Shown here: positions 9,301-14,624 of the stretch, piece after piece
Layout: the number at the start of each line of letters is the position of its first letter
How positions within the stretch are numbered: the first letter of the stretch is position 1
Source: an uncultured Christensenellaceae bacterium
Lineage (GTDB): Bacteria; Bacillota; Clostridia; Christensenellales; Pumilibacteraceae
Length of the DNA: 16,613 bases
Assembly: GCA_910587805.1 (NCBI GenBank)
Contig: CAJUNM010000033.1
Span: 1 to 16,613, forward strand
Direction: 5' to 3'
Program-made: the position numbers and the translations under genes
Notes under the pieces: generated by a model
The model's input: only the letters and a program-made list of their open reading frames with translations
What the model was told of the DNA's origin: nothing
Database searches by the model: none

Positions 9301-11003
9301 CGCCTACGTTCTATAACAACGACGGGTATAGATTCAGCGGCTTTACGATCACGGCGTCGTCTTACGCGCGCGATCATTCCGCTACGGCGTATATGCGCGT
9401 GCTCGACAAATGCGGCGACGTTAATGCCGACGATGCGTCGAGCGGAATTACGCTTAAGATAGTCGTCGAAATAATCAACTCCGCGCCGTCCGTGCTCGAC
9501 GGTAAGGACAATACGCTCATGACCATAGTCGGCGCGTCCGTAAAGACCGAGGACGAGAGCGACGAACTTGAGACGATCACGCTCGATATAGCCGATTACG
9601 TGACCGATATAAACACCACCGATACGCCCGATCAAAAGGGCAAAACCGAAACATATCTGCGCATTCGTTTTGTTGCAGTAGATACGCCGACGAACTTCTT
9701 TGCGACCAAGCGCGGCGCACCCGAGATCGACGATCTCGCTACTTACAAAGTAAGCGACAATGACGACCGTATACTCACGATCACGCCCAAGAAAGGATAT
9801 TTCGGCGAGCAGGTCATTACCGTTACCGTGTACGACGGCAGCGAAAACAACAATTCTTCGCTCGGTGCGAGCTTTAAGATACGTTTGTCGCTTGTGTACG
9901 ACTTCAAAGAGGTCGACAGTCTCAAACAGGTTTCGAGCGTGCGCGGTATTCCCGTAGATCTGACGACGGATATGCTCGTCGAGCGCAAGCCCGATATGGC
10001 GGGCACGCAAGTCAAGGACGAAGGCGAGGATGAGAACGTTCCCGCCGCGCTTGCGGACGCCGATACGGGCAACTATTTCAATCCCGCCGAGGGCTACGTT
10101 ATCACGTCGATATCCGCGGTTTCCTCTTCCGTGACCGAATATGTTTCCATATTCCAAGCCGAGGACGGCACGTGGAGACTTACTCCGCTCAGAGTGACGC
10201 CCGGCGTTATGCTCGCCGTGGAGTTCAGCATGCCGGGTAGCGACAAGCCGTACAGCACGTTGCAATTCATGCTCACTATCGACAACAACCCCGCGCCCGT
10301 GCTCAAGGACGCGTTCAAAACGGACGAGGGCTATGTGTTCAACCGCTACGACACGTCGGGCAACCGCGATACGATAGTTCTCAATCAGGACGGCACAGCC
10401 AATATTTCGCCCAAGCAATTGTTCACCGACAACATCGGCGACGTTGTGAGCTTTGTATCGGCTAAGTCCAAATCGAGTTCGCTTGTTTCGGTCAACGTTG
10501 TTGCCGAAGACAACCTTGCGCTCACGTTCTTCGCGCGCGGCAGCACCGAAATAACCGTAGTGGTAAAAGATCTCACGGGCGATTCGGCTACGTACACGTT
10601 TATCGTAGTCAATACCGACCTCGACGAGCCGACGCTTTGGCAGAAGGTGATGATAAGCTACGAGACCAATACCGTAATATGGCTGTCGGTCGCCGCGGCG
10701 ATACTGTTGCTTATAATCATACTCATAATCATACTCATTGCAATGCGCCGTCGCAAGAAGAAGCAGCAAGAGCTTGAGGAAATGCTCATATCCGAAATGG
10801 AACTCGAAGAGCAGATGATGCGTCTCAACGCCGCCGCAAGCGCAACGAAGTATCAGTCGTACGGATATTTGCCGCCGACGATGCCCGTGCAGAACGATCC
10901 GACGCTTATGCTCGGCAGTGCGCCTCAGCCGCAGACCAATCCCACGCCTACGCTTAACCTCAATGCGGGGCAGAGCAGTCAAAACGGCAACGATCAACAG
11001 TAA
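3..11003 (+). CDS. Giant glycine-rich, cadherin/Ig-like repeat surface protein with C-terminal membrane anchor (5' end missing)
   Basis: The frame is open from the first bases to TAA at 11001-11003, giving 3,666 visible residues. The ATG at 135 is only an internal methionine: the upstream codons continue the same Gly-rich composition, so the true start and any signal peptide lie off the left edge. Residues 1 to about 125 are Gly-rich and end in a GSGYI...GGGKAVITAV block, as in bacterial Gly-rich (ALK/LTK-like) domains. The body has at least 12 linkers of the form [VI]-x-N-x-x-P (for example VNNSAP, VINQAP, VENSAP, IINSAP). Acidic loops such as FSDVDNN, SDADNYN, TDSDTFDN and SDPDF often follow, as in Ca-binding cadherin-like or Big_9-type modules. 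Residues about 3558-3580 form one hydrophobic helix, followed by RRRKKK and an 86-residue tail rich in Glu, then Pro, Gln and Asn. The expected topology is outside-in-single-pass. The role is inferred as adhesion or surface structure. No catalytic motif was recognised. A terminator follows directly. Confidence 0.9.
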   Translation, partial: GGGNAAGGAGVKGYGNPGQGGAIWSTSNGGGAGGSYGTSGGSSVMSPINGSKGAYGQGGAAGTGADGKGAGAGGGGYWGGGGGSGDRSVIDDSGGGGGSGYIKSGLTAGSCQSGSWTGGGKAVITAVTVNNNPTSKNAVISGGTRGSGKTVNIAASTVASDPNSHTVYFSAGNTSNLDTLPGSNAGLYINSTTLATNYLDWIWVNNTTLRITNIKKLPRAGLDGATVTGTTGRLPLYVWVRDSYGTTGTMRGYAKVKFYLDVTLAAPQFRQNVTLNVSDSNEYNDVYVGVSKINTNPQNASVTNIYNPSGAGRNTAMIAKPLRLSSNLNDGTVSVNIKASELVTGVVTAYDKAVIVIPNTSTVVQSNASRVLAIDELDGRKTGKNVTMYNTANAAVANAFTEITVRGVKTQATYIVLPIQVYVVENSSARGANYQINGTSAISIELVFKVDNTRPKIANNASPGLVSLTPMSSQRITLSQFFSDVDNNAISSSTHTINRVVVPQNEYIQLGKYGQVVSALNGSASYYNLVTSSALPSKADIRAARDSGQLPNNPTGFNSNFIATTPTADAYVQYAVSGDSITFTGLRATYSRYSASRTNAKAVNSGGNSTGTSLDNISDITTANIVNGAGRNLGHFYVLINVTDKNDASDTGIWLPIALQVNNIAPTETSEERGQTGASYRPTAEGNVGQSFFFSPMGITVNRETKPIGTYKGDDGNLIATPSLLQPLGSDADNYNTISMVGSDGKINELLTATTSAKDVQNSVANNGSGAQGKYFTVEPLDIFINASYFGGRVKTTGLDTATEAGYVKISGYKITLNNFTYNRYMNATVTLRDVGGATKNVYISIKVNNSAPKAADNVVVLDYDSNGRKVSSVYTAGDIPTITYNMPAGSTAVITPYDLLTDDDMTRNGVTYPDRGFTLNGLNGRLDGGTLTDGGASGMAVTNLAIAADRVYDYTSSDYKTQLIRTLGQLDAKQTFGNSFTATNTFVTPEAKTLGVDRLYFERTNDSTNLDAYNFDPDNASFATPTVVNGDYASLFSGNRVVVDGKSYKIDFFVIRANTRTPAGTAYEATFTVRDRTGAGSASYPGLKQIRVCVNVVNSNPSVKDENRVHTLSTENTSLNPKQIIFTANGNGETSTGILVDNEGDTPMFAVGRAYTVVDVAGNTADEAGNPYLGSYITVAITSDTMTVTAVNSTQKMPYLRIKFCATDGRSSAEYSDLELRVFVSNAPITANETELGFGVEKIADRDEHVWTIDSVNRADMTSARYFVSNAAAANELSARSVSDRQIKYMYSDTDALQNAVLSPKSDISASGAYKNAPSSSETDAVDYETRLKSAVPIIGIRNISQYPSNAVGVLLDFAGPSDSVAAMYNALGGDESYIANDYDLLYFVDGEMYEAKKLIRADDDTVVNNREKFFDSRGRWIVTDWAIRINPTKAFLVNTYLNVQTLVRDETRFGGDSAGINTGYNESGSQIAINGYEYLTYYLFVKDTSIVAYDYYDRFNGYYTVADGADLNRNYIPAYDASLDNQTYDYTNLDPSIPVPGSLYYHAGNREVAEFDTAPGAGSGYELVKNREQGAPTQYVGRLAGADYTAAIGNDPNSPYLEGAFRYSHTINVSSATSEITYIPMSYFALPSDLTDGMTETGEVKYFTDSYVAYDIRNPYDRNNLGVVSSAITLSDGVHTWSGNSGEYALNRNPYVEFGTFNTGIETDKIGVSNSPYLNKAVSITTYTTSESGPVAIQNTVGGNQVTYFSADNNKQMLIGNGHAMILPNNVNSLQEHQFGLTLKKSSARAAGTNLTMTVAVSKCNGTPTNTSVVYANDADKAKFTAVVSYKLEIGNAPVTLDVNSVTADATAGYYTDVQITNGSSQSYEIELKKKGEDSAVAANKQTIFYNDADLHDQAFFYPDSAKRFDTWSAGADAYERVKQTDANGFVNCASSVPVAQASLRNYFGNKTNADIAQLNGEFTPNSGKYGTKTNQNDIIEGFSKYFSVSFANGNQSLIIRPLAKTLINAEAIGSGASMEQIRQFYAARGLVPRIEGAKVVGAYYPLKVLIYDSCGDGFGAGSYVAVEVRVEVLDALPTFSGALVNDGTAVNGVQNKKLDISLAVGGTFSLNLKEYIVDPDMISTSADSLIWKSTYDTLLAKPNKTDDDNFVLETSDYLVSPFVTDIGSGAYNNFTPYGDRTTAADITMSIYHEDTNWTDSTRPAPSSNSVVFTLNRRALGTSSYTFKLHFTDNVHYASSGRYDFSVVPTLTVNVRVINQAPTVRSENLANSIKMRAGDTFTVFTTPYEKFFDADNPASMSSNSVVNFDRTANKNLANKTSGSYEYAKYTSEYLQTHGLRDYNDEIPDNQHLGFAAIANDDTPWTMRLSYNFATNTDADCFTIERQDRLAPENNMGGNAVPLTLTVRAVGVCSNVPLTFTVNDYEGGTATYTIYITVESSRPVAVTPETHESNEYTLNTGLSFTKANGVVVTGEYNMYMFAASDDTQVDAARSVILRDNTRVNAYGKIKINIGSSTVNGVKVGGVAYDPDSNDNDAIGLYYSSENVPIFSINGIPMTYNSATRSYSNERYVITPSSDMRSFTVTCLSYDFNRDWDDLQFYVKDAGNNTFDNALRITIHISTLYSSMTNKHMTTDKINNAGSITGVDEVYVKSYDRFSGKVPSENDEDMGKLSRYQFMNYYGVGTGDLVSVDQVEGKSGAFIADSDVAATTEGMAAYGFKLYALMDEKADESGYEALTIDKLNSSGMFTVDRANGYFYSESVPDKYLIGGISHDGTSISARDNGLLTYLQDYVIISVGADGLSLDFRPISTNRNDKILLYVQVDKNPSMTRLVAPRDSVLTAGSLFYLSVENSAPMANTAKETLSFAGAVGSYATFKVYDHLDELGSMFTDSDTFDNVTVGGSGAYNDRQYREAFAEATRLGIDWDESKGKTRAIDISVDKARNEITVTINRRIDMRDEDGKYSSAVEVPIVFEGTDMSGAAATVTLRVTVLNSDIDVNGAAIGSFRDAETGYGYSLSRDTADGRDYTLHAYVSRDLRPLTFNVRDIFSDPDFTTALSDTDSFRLVAVAGGNYDKYVTDDVHKVMYESDEKSFELATVTPTFYNNDGYRFSGFTITASSYARDHSATAYMRVLDKCGDVNADDASSGITLKIVVEIINSAPSVLDGKDNTLMTIVGASVKTEDESDELETITLDIADYVTDINTTDTPDQKGKTETYLRIRFVAVDTPTNFFATKRGAPEIDDLATYKVSDNDDRILTITPKKGYFGEQVITVTVYDGSENNNSSLGASFKIRLSLVYDFKEVDSLKQVSSVRGIPVDLTTDMLVERKPDMAGTQVKDEGEDENVPAALADADTGNYFNPAEGYVITSISAVSSSVTEYVSIFQAEDGTWRLTPLRVTPGVMLAVEFSMPGSDKPYSTLQFMLTIDNNPAPVLKDAFKTDEGYVFNRYDTSGNRDTIVLNQDGTANISPKQLFTDNIGDVVSFVSAKSKSSSLVSVNVVAEDNLALTFFARGSTEITVVVKDLTGDSATYTFIVVNTDLDEPTLWQKVMISYETNTVIWLSVAAAILLLIIILIIILIAMRRRKKKQQELEEMLISEMELEEQMMRLNAAASATKYQSYGYLPPTMPVQNDPTLMLGSAPQPQTNPTPTLNLNAGQSSQNGNDQQ
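10674..10742 (+). other. Region encoding the single C-terminal transmembrane helix of the giant protein
   Basis: There are 23 uninterrupted hydrophobic codons (starting VIWLSVAAA and ending LIIILIA), directly followed by M-RRRKKKQQ, a strong stop-transfer signal. This places the remaining 86 residues in the cytoplasm. No LPxTG-like sorting motif precedes the helix, so this looks like a permanent membrane anchor and not sortase attachment. Confidence 0.85.
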
Positions 11004-11013
11004 ACAATCGTAT

Positions 11014-11054
11014 AAAATACGGAGCATGCGATAAAACATGTTCCGTATTTTTTT
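11014..11054 (+). terminator. Intrinsic terminator of the giant surface-protein gene
   Basis: A 15-bp stem (11014-11028 with 11037-11051, one G-U pair) encloses an 8-nt loop. The stem runs into seven T residues at 11048-11054. It begins 10 nt after the giant gene's stop codon and isolates that gene from the RNase J unit. Confidence 0.9.
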
Positions 11055-11088
11055 ACGCAAAATTCACATAAAATCATATGCAAAAGAG

Positions 11089-11117
11089 TTGTGTTTTTTT
11101 TCGCGATGCGCTATAAT
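11089..11117 (+). promoter_or_regulatory. Upstream sigma-A-like promoter for the RNase J operon
   Basis: TTGTGT at 11089-11094 and a perfect TATAAT at 11112-11117 are separated by 17 bp. Transcription would begin near 11124, leaving a leader of about 140 nt before the TTG start. It lies just after the giant gene's terminator. Confidence 0.7.
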
Positions 11118-11187
11118 AATATCAACGCGAAAGCATTTTAATAGGAAAATTTCCGGTAAAATAGTTTTCAGTGCATTTTTTGCAGTA

Positions 11188-11216
11188 TTGTGTCGTGAAA
11201 ATTTCACGCGTATATA
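11188..11216 (+). promoter_or_regulatory. Possible second promoter for the RNase J operon, with a palindrome in the spacer
   Basis: TTGTGT (11188-11193), a 17-bp spacer and TATATA (11211-11216) make a plausible second sigma-A promoter nearer the gene. The spacer holds a perfect palindrome at 11194-11208 (CGTGAAA, a central A, TTTCACG). That placement is typical of a repressor operator, but no regulator is identified here. The surrounding DNA is very AT-rich, so the -10 call is weak. Confidence 0.4.
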
Positions 11217-11250
11217 TAAAATATATAATAAAAAATCAGTATAATTTAAC

Positions 11251-11255
11251 GGAGG
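11251..11255 (+). promoter_or_regulatory. Ribosome binding site selecting the TTG start of RNase J
   Basis: GGAGG ends 9 nt before the TTG at 11265. No ATG or GTG in this frame lies nearby at a suitable distance, and the RNase J family N-terminus begins here, so the non-ATG start is well supported. Confidence 0.85.
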
Positions 11256-11264
11256 CAATTTACT

Positions 11265-12935
11265 TTGCAAAAACGAGTTGTAGAACCTTATCTCAAGGTT
11301 ATATTTTTGGGCGGAGTCGGCGAGATCGGCAAAAATATGACCGCTCTCGAATTCGGCGAGGACATTATCATTATCGACTGCGGATCGACTTTCCCCACGT
11401 CCGATACCCCCGGCGTAGACCTTATAATACCCGATCCCGCATACTTACTGCTCAATCGCGACAGGATCCGCGGCATAGTCGTAACGCACGGGCACGAGGA
11501 CCATATCGGGTCGATCCCGTATTTTCTCAAGCAGTGCAATGTGCCCGTGTTCGGTACAAAGCTCACGCTCGCGCTTATAGAAAACAAACTGCGCGAAATG
11601 CATATCGACAACGCAAAGCTCAACGTAGTGCAGCCGGGGAACGTGGTACAGCTCGGCAGAGCGTTCAAAGTGGAGTACGTAAAAGTATCGCACTCCATAG
11701 CCGGCTCGTGCGCGTTGTCCATTCAAACGCCCGTCGGCGTGGTTTTCCATTCGGGCGATTTCAAAGTGGACTTCACTCCGATAGACGGAAACATGATCGA
11801 CTTGCAGCGCATTGCCGAAATAGGCAAGCAGGGCGTGTTGCTGTTGCTTTGCGAAAGCACAAACGTAGAGCGCCCCGGCTCGTCGATGAGCGAAGCTACC
11901 GTCGGGCGTTCGATGCGCAATATTTTTAACGAGAACAAAGACAGGCGGTTGATAATAGCGACGTTCGCGTCCAATATCCACCGTTTGCAGCAAATAATCG
12001 ATCTCGCCGCGGAATTCGGGCGCAAGGTAGCGTTTTCGGGCAGATCGATGATAAACGTAGCGGAGTGTGCGGCGCGTATAGGCGAGTTGAGACTCGACAG
12101 GAGTCTTATCGTCGATATAGAAAAGGTCAAGAACGTTGACGACAAAGACCTTGTTATCTTGTCGACAGGCAGTCAGGGCGAGCCGATGAGCGCGCTCACG
12201 CGCATGGCGTCCGACGAATTTTCAAAGGTCAAGCTCGGGTATAACGATACGGTCATACTTTCCGCGCACCCTATCCCAGGCAACGAGCGCATGGTGTATA
12301 ACGTTATAAACAACGTATACCGTCACGGCGCGCGCGTCATATACGAGAGCCTTGCGGAACTGCACGTATCGGGTCACGCTTGCCGCGACGAGCTGTCGCT
12401 TTTGCATGCGTTGCTCAAGCCGCAGTTTTTCATTCCCGTGCACGGCGAGCACAGACATTTGCAAAAGCACGCAGAGCTTGCCGTTTCCATGGGCGAGCTT
12501 CCGTCGCATATCATAATCACCGATATAGGTGATTGCGTGCACGTTTCGCATAAGATGTTCAAGATAGGCGAACAGGTCGCGGCTGGCAGTCTGCTCGTGG
12601 ACGGGCTTGGCGTAGGCGATACCGACAGTTCGGTGCTGCGCGACAGAAAGCATCTTGCCGAAGACGGTTTGCTTATCGCAGTCATTTGCATAGACGAACT
12701 GTCGGGCGAGGTGTCGGCTATAGACATAACGTCGCGCGGGTTTGCTTACGATACCGATAACGAAGAGTTCTTCGAGAAATGCAGAGACGATATCAGCCGA
12801 GTGCTCGGCGAATACGACTTGCGCGAATGCGACAGAAGCGTGCTTAACAACACGATAAGAAAAGAACTCAAAAACTATATTTTCAAAAAGACGAGACGTT
12901 CTCCCATGATCTTGCCTATGGTCATAGACTGTTAA
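11265..12935 (+). CDS. rnj: Ribonuclease J (beta-CASP metallo-hydrolase, mRNA decay and RNA processing)
   Basis: The 556-residue product is full length for RNase J (about 555). The family acts in the cytoplasm as a 5'-3' exoribonuclease and endoribonuclease on mRNA and rRNA precursors. The metallo-beta-lactamase core has HGHEDH at residues 75-80, H143 and D165 (in HSGDFKVD). These lie within one residue of the metal ligands I recall for Bacillus subtilis RNase J1. The beta-CASP part shows SNIHRLQQ near 236-243, STGSQGEP, HVSGHA at 367-372 and PVHGE with H393. A C-terminal domain follows. All catalytic motifs are intact. It starts with TTG behind GGAGG, and its stop codon abuts the next gene's ATG, indicating an operon. 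RNase J1 and J2 cannot be told apart from context, although the complete active site favours a catalytically active J1-type enzyme. Confidence 0.96.
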   Translation: MQKRVVEPYLKVIFLGGVGEIGKNMTALEFGEDIIIIDCGSTFPTSDTPGVDLIIPDPAYLLLNRDRIRGIVVTHGHEDHIGSIPYFLKQCNVPVFGTKLTLALIENKLREMHIDNAKLNVVQPGNVVQLGRAFKVEYVKVSHSIAGSCALSIQTPVGVVFHSGDFKVDFTPIDGNMIDLQRIAEIGKQGVLLLLCESTNVERPGSSMSEATVGRSMRNIFNENKDRRLIIATFASNIHRLQQIIDLAAEFGRKVAFSGRSMINVAECAARIGELRLDRSLIVDIEKVKNVDDKDLVILSTGSQGEPMSALTRMASDEFSKVKLGYNDTVILSAHPIPGNERMVYNVINNVYRHGARVIYESLAELHVSGHACRDELSLLHALLKPQFFIPVHGEHRHLQKHAELAVSMGELPSHIIITDIGDCVHVSHKMFKIGEQVAAGSLLVDGLGVGDTDSSVLRDRKHLAEDGLLIAVICIDELSGEVSAIDITSRGFAYDTDNEEFFEKCRDDISRVLGEYDLRECDRSVLNNTIRKELKNYIFKKTRRSPMILPMVIDC

Positions 12936-14138
12936 ATGCGCGCCGCCGAGGAGATAACCGCGGTCGAGCTTTTGGCGCCCGTCGGCGATATTACGCGCCT
13001 TCCCGTAGCAATCGCGTACGGTGCGGACGCAGTGTATCTTTCGGGCAAATCGCTCGGTATGCGCGCCGCGTGCAAAAATTTCGATCGCGCCGAACTCAAA
13101 GCCGCAGTCAATATGACGCACGGAAAAAATAAAAAATGCTACGTCACGCTCAATGTTTTCCCGAACGACGACGATTTGAAAAGCGCCGACGAGTATTTGC
13201 AATACCTTTCCGAAATAAACGTCGACGGACTGATAATTTCCGATCTCGGATTGATAAAACGCGCTGTAGACAAAACGGATATACCGGTGCATGTATCGAC
13301 GCAAGCAAATATAATGAACTCCGACACGGCGAAAATATATGCCGATATGGGAGTTAAAAGAATAGTGCTCGCGCGCGAACTGTCGCTCGATCAAATCCGC
13401 GTTTTGCGCGATAGGCTGGACTATAGCGTGGAACTTGAAGCGTTCGTACACGGCGCGATGTGCATATCGTATTCGGGCAGATGTTTGCTGTCCTCGTATT
13501 TGAAAGGCAGACCCGCAAACCGCGGCGAATGTAATCAAGCGTGCCGTATGCGCTTTAAGCCCGAGGGGTTCGACGAACCGCTCGAGTTTACCGAAGACGA
13601 CGGAACGTACATATTCGGCGGTAACGACCTCAATATGATCGAACATATGAGCGAACTGATCGATGCGGGCGTGACATCTTTTAAGATAGAGGGCAGAGTA
13701 AAGACCGAGTATTACGTCGGGTGCGTGGTAAACAGCTACCGTCACGCGGTAGACGCCGCGCTGAAGGGCGAAAAACTCGACGGTATGTATGTGTCCGATC
13801 TGTATAAAGCGCCAAATCGCGGGTTTAATACGGGTTTTTATTTCGGTATGCCCGAGTACGGCGCAGGCGAACCGTATTGCGATTTTTGCGGCATGGCGTT
13901 AAGCGACGGCGCAGACGGTACGGTCATAGAAATGCGGAACAGATTTCGCACGGGCGATACGCTCGAAATATTGAGTTACGACGACGGTTGCCATAATAAG
14001 CTTATAACCGTGCCGACGATGTACGATGAGATCGGCGAGCCTGTAACGGACGCGAAGATCGTGTGCCAAAAACTGCTGTTCAAAGGTTTGCATTTGCCCA
14101 AGTACAGCATGTTGAGAAAACCGCGGGTTTCGCGCTGA
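12936..14138 (+). CDS. U32-family protein, probable tRNA uridine-34 5-hydroxylation enzyme (TrhP-like)
   Basis: The 400-residue protein belongs to the family historically called peptidase U32. The signature at residues about 170-203 reads EAFVHGAMCISYSGRCLLSS and continues to ANRGECNQACR. It supplies four cysteines (C176, C183, C199, C203; spacing CX6CX15CX3C), as in the Fe-S-type members TrhP/YegQ and RlhA. A C-terminal NRFRTGDTLEIL segment matches the U32 C-terminal domain. TrhP-type members hydroxylate U34 of certain tRNAs using prephenate-derived chemistry, whereas RlhA acts on 23S rRNA. Length and domains favour a TrhP/YrrO-like protein, but substrate is inferred. Its ATG directly abuts the RNase J stop (TAAATG) with no clear ribosome binding site, suggesting coupled translation. 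Confidence 0.85.
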   Translation: MRAAEEITAVELLAPVGDITRLPVAIAYGADAVYLSGKSLGMRAACKNFDRAELKAAVNMTHGKNKKCYVTLNVFPNDDDLKSADEYLQYLSEINVDGLIISDLGLIKRAVDKTDIPVHVSTQANIMNSDTAKIYADMGVKRIVLARELSLDQIRVLRDRLDYSVELEAFVHGAMCISYSGRCLLSSYLKGRPANRGECNQACRMRFKPEGFDEPLEFTEDDGTYIFGGNDLNMIEHMSELIDAGVTSFKIEGRVKTEYYVGCVVNSYRHAVDAALKGEKLDGMYVSDLYKAPNRGFNTGFYFGMPEYGAGEPYCDFCGMALSDGADGTVIEMRNRFRTGDTLEILSYDDGCHNKLITVPTMYDEIGEPVTDAKIVCQKLLFKGLHLPKYSMLRKPRVSR

Positions 14139-14167
14139 ATAAGCGCTGTAATCGCTTGCGCGGTTTT
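14117..14167 (+). promoter_or_regulatory. Inverted repeat spanning the U32 gene stop codon and the rnpB -35 region
   Basis: AAAACCGCG (14117-14125) and CGCGGTTTT (14159-14167) are perfect 9-nt complements. Between them GCGCT (14132-14136) and AGCGC (14142-14146) form a small inner hairpin. The right arm ends in only four T residues, so this would be a weak terminator or a 3'-end stabiliser for the upstream operon. It overlaps the rnpB -35 box. Confidence 0.45.
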
Positions 14168-14184
14168 GCAATAAGTGCTATAAT
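14156..14184 (+). promoter_or_regulatory. Sigma-A-like promoter of rnpB
   Basis: TTGCGC at 14156-14161, a 17-bp spacer and a perfect TATAAT at 14179-14184. The predicted start, near 14191, coincides with the first base pairs of RNase P RNA helix P1. Confidence 0.85.
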
Positions 14185-14190
14185 GATACA

Positions 14191-14535
14191 GAGATGACCG
14201 GACGGTTGCGTGGGGTAACTCACGAGGAAAGTCCGAACACCGCAGGACAGGACGCCGGCTAACTACCGGTGAAGGCGACTTCAAGGAAAGTGCAACAGAA
14301 AATTACCGCCGCAAAAGCATGGTTTTTAATCAAGGAGATTTGCGGTAAGGGTGAAAAGGCGAGGTAAAAGCTCACCGCCGCCGCGGCAACGCGGCGGGCT
14401 GTGTAAACCCCGTTCGGTGCAAGACGTAAGGATCAAGGTTGTCCGCCGCCCTTAAAAATCGCTCGATCGGTGCGGCAACGCATCGGCTGGATAGATAACC
14501 GTCATAAACAGAATTCGGCTTACAGGTCATTCTCG
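14191..14535 (+). ncRNA. rnpB: RNase P RNA, bacterial class A
   Basis: This is the catalytic RNA that removes 5' leaders from tRNA precursors. It carries the universal GAGGAAAGTCCG (14224-14235) and ACAGAATTCGGCTTAC (14508-14523) blocks that form the P4 core, plus GTGCAACAGAAA and AAGGGTGAAA. P1 pairs GATGACC near the start with GGTCATT near 14525-14531, and P2 pairs GACGGTT with AACCGTC. A P12 stem (14309-14315 with 14339-14345) is present. So is a P14-like hairpin (14378-14397) closed by a GCAA tetraloop, and a P18-like hairpin near 14466-14487, also with GCAA. Two GNRA loops of this kind dock on P8 in class A RNAs. An AAGGTT segment may be the L15 CCA-binding loop. Helix names are from family knowledge. 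The exact 3' end is approximate. Confidence 0.96.
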
Positions 14536-14536
14536 C

Positions 14537-14571
14537 GCCCGCAGAACTTTAACTCTGCGGGCAATTTTTTT
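14537..14571 (+). terminator. Intrinsic terminator of rnpB
   Basis: GCCCGCAGA (14537-14545) pairs perfectly with TCTGCGGGC (14554-14562) around an 8-nt loop, followed by AA and seven T residues (14565-14571). The convergent sigK gene ends 54 nt beyond it. The reverse orientation has no matching T tract, so it probably acts on rnpB only. Confidence 0.93.
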
Positions 14572-14624
14572 AATTAAGGATTCCGAATTAAGAATTAAGT
14601 CGATTTTTCGCGGCGGTTTTTGCA

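Noticed and set aside
10860..10890. LPPTM in the giant protein's tail as a sortase motif
   Set aside because: It is not LPxTG, and it lies after the transmembrane helix on the cytoplasmic side, where sortase could not act.
11171..11929. A 252-codon plus-strand frame overlapping the start of RNase J
   Set aside because: It runs out of frame through the conserved RNase J coding sequence, gives Arg-rich low-quality protein and has no ribosome binding site.
12936..14138. Collagenase or secreted protease
   Set aside because: The U32 name is historical. The protein has no signal peptide, and the four-cysteine signature fits the RNA-hydroxylation members.
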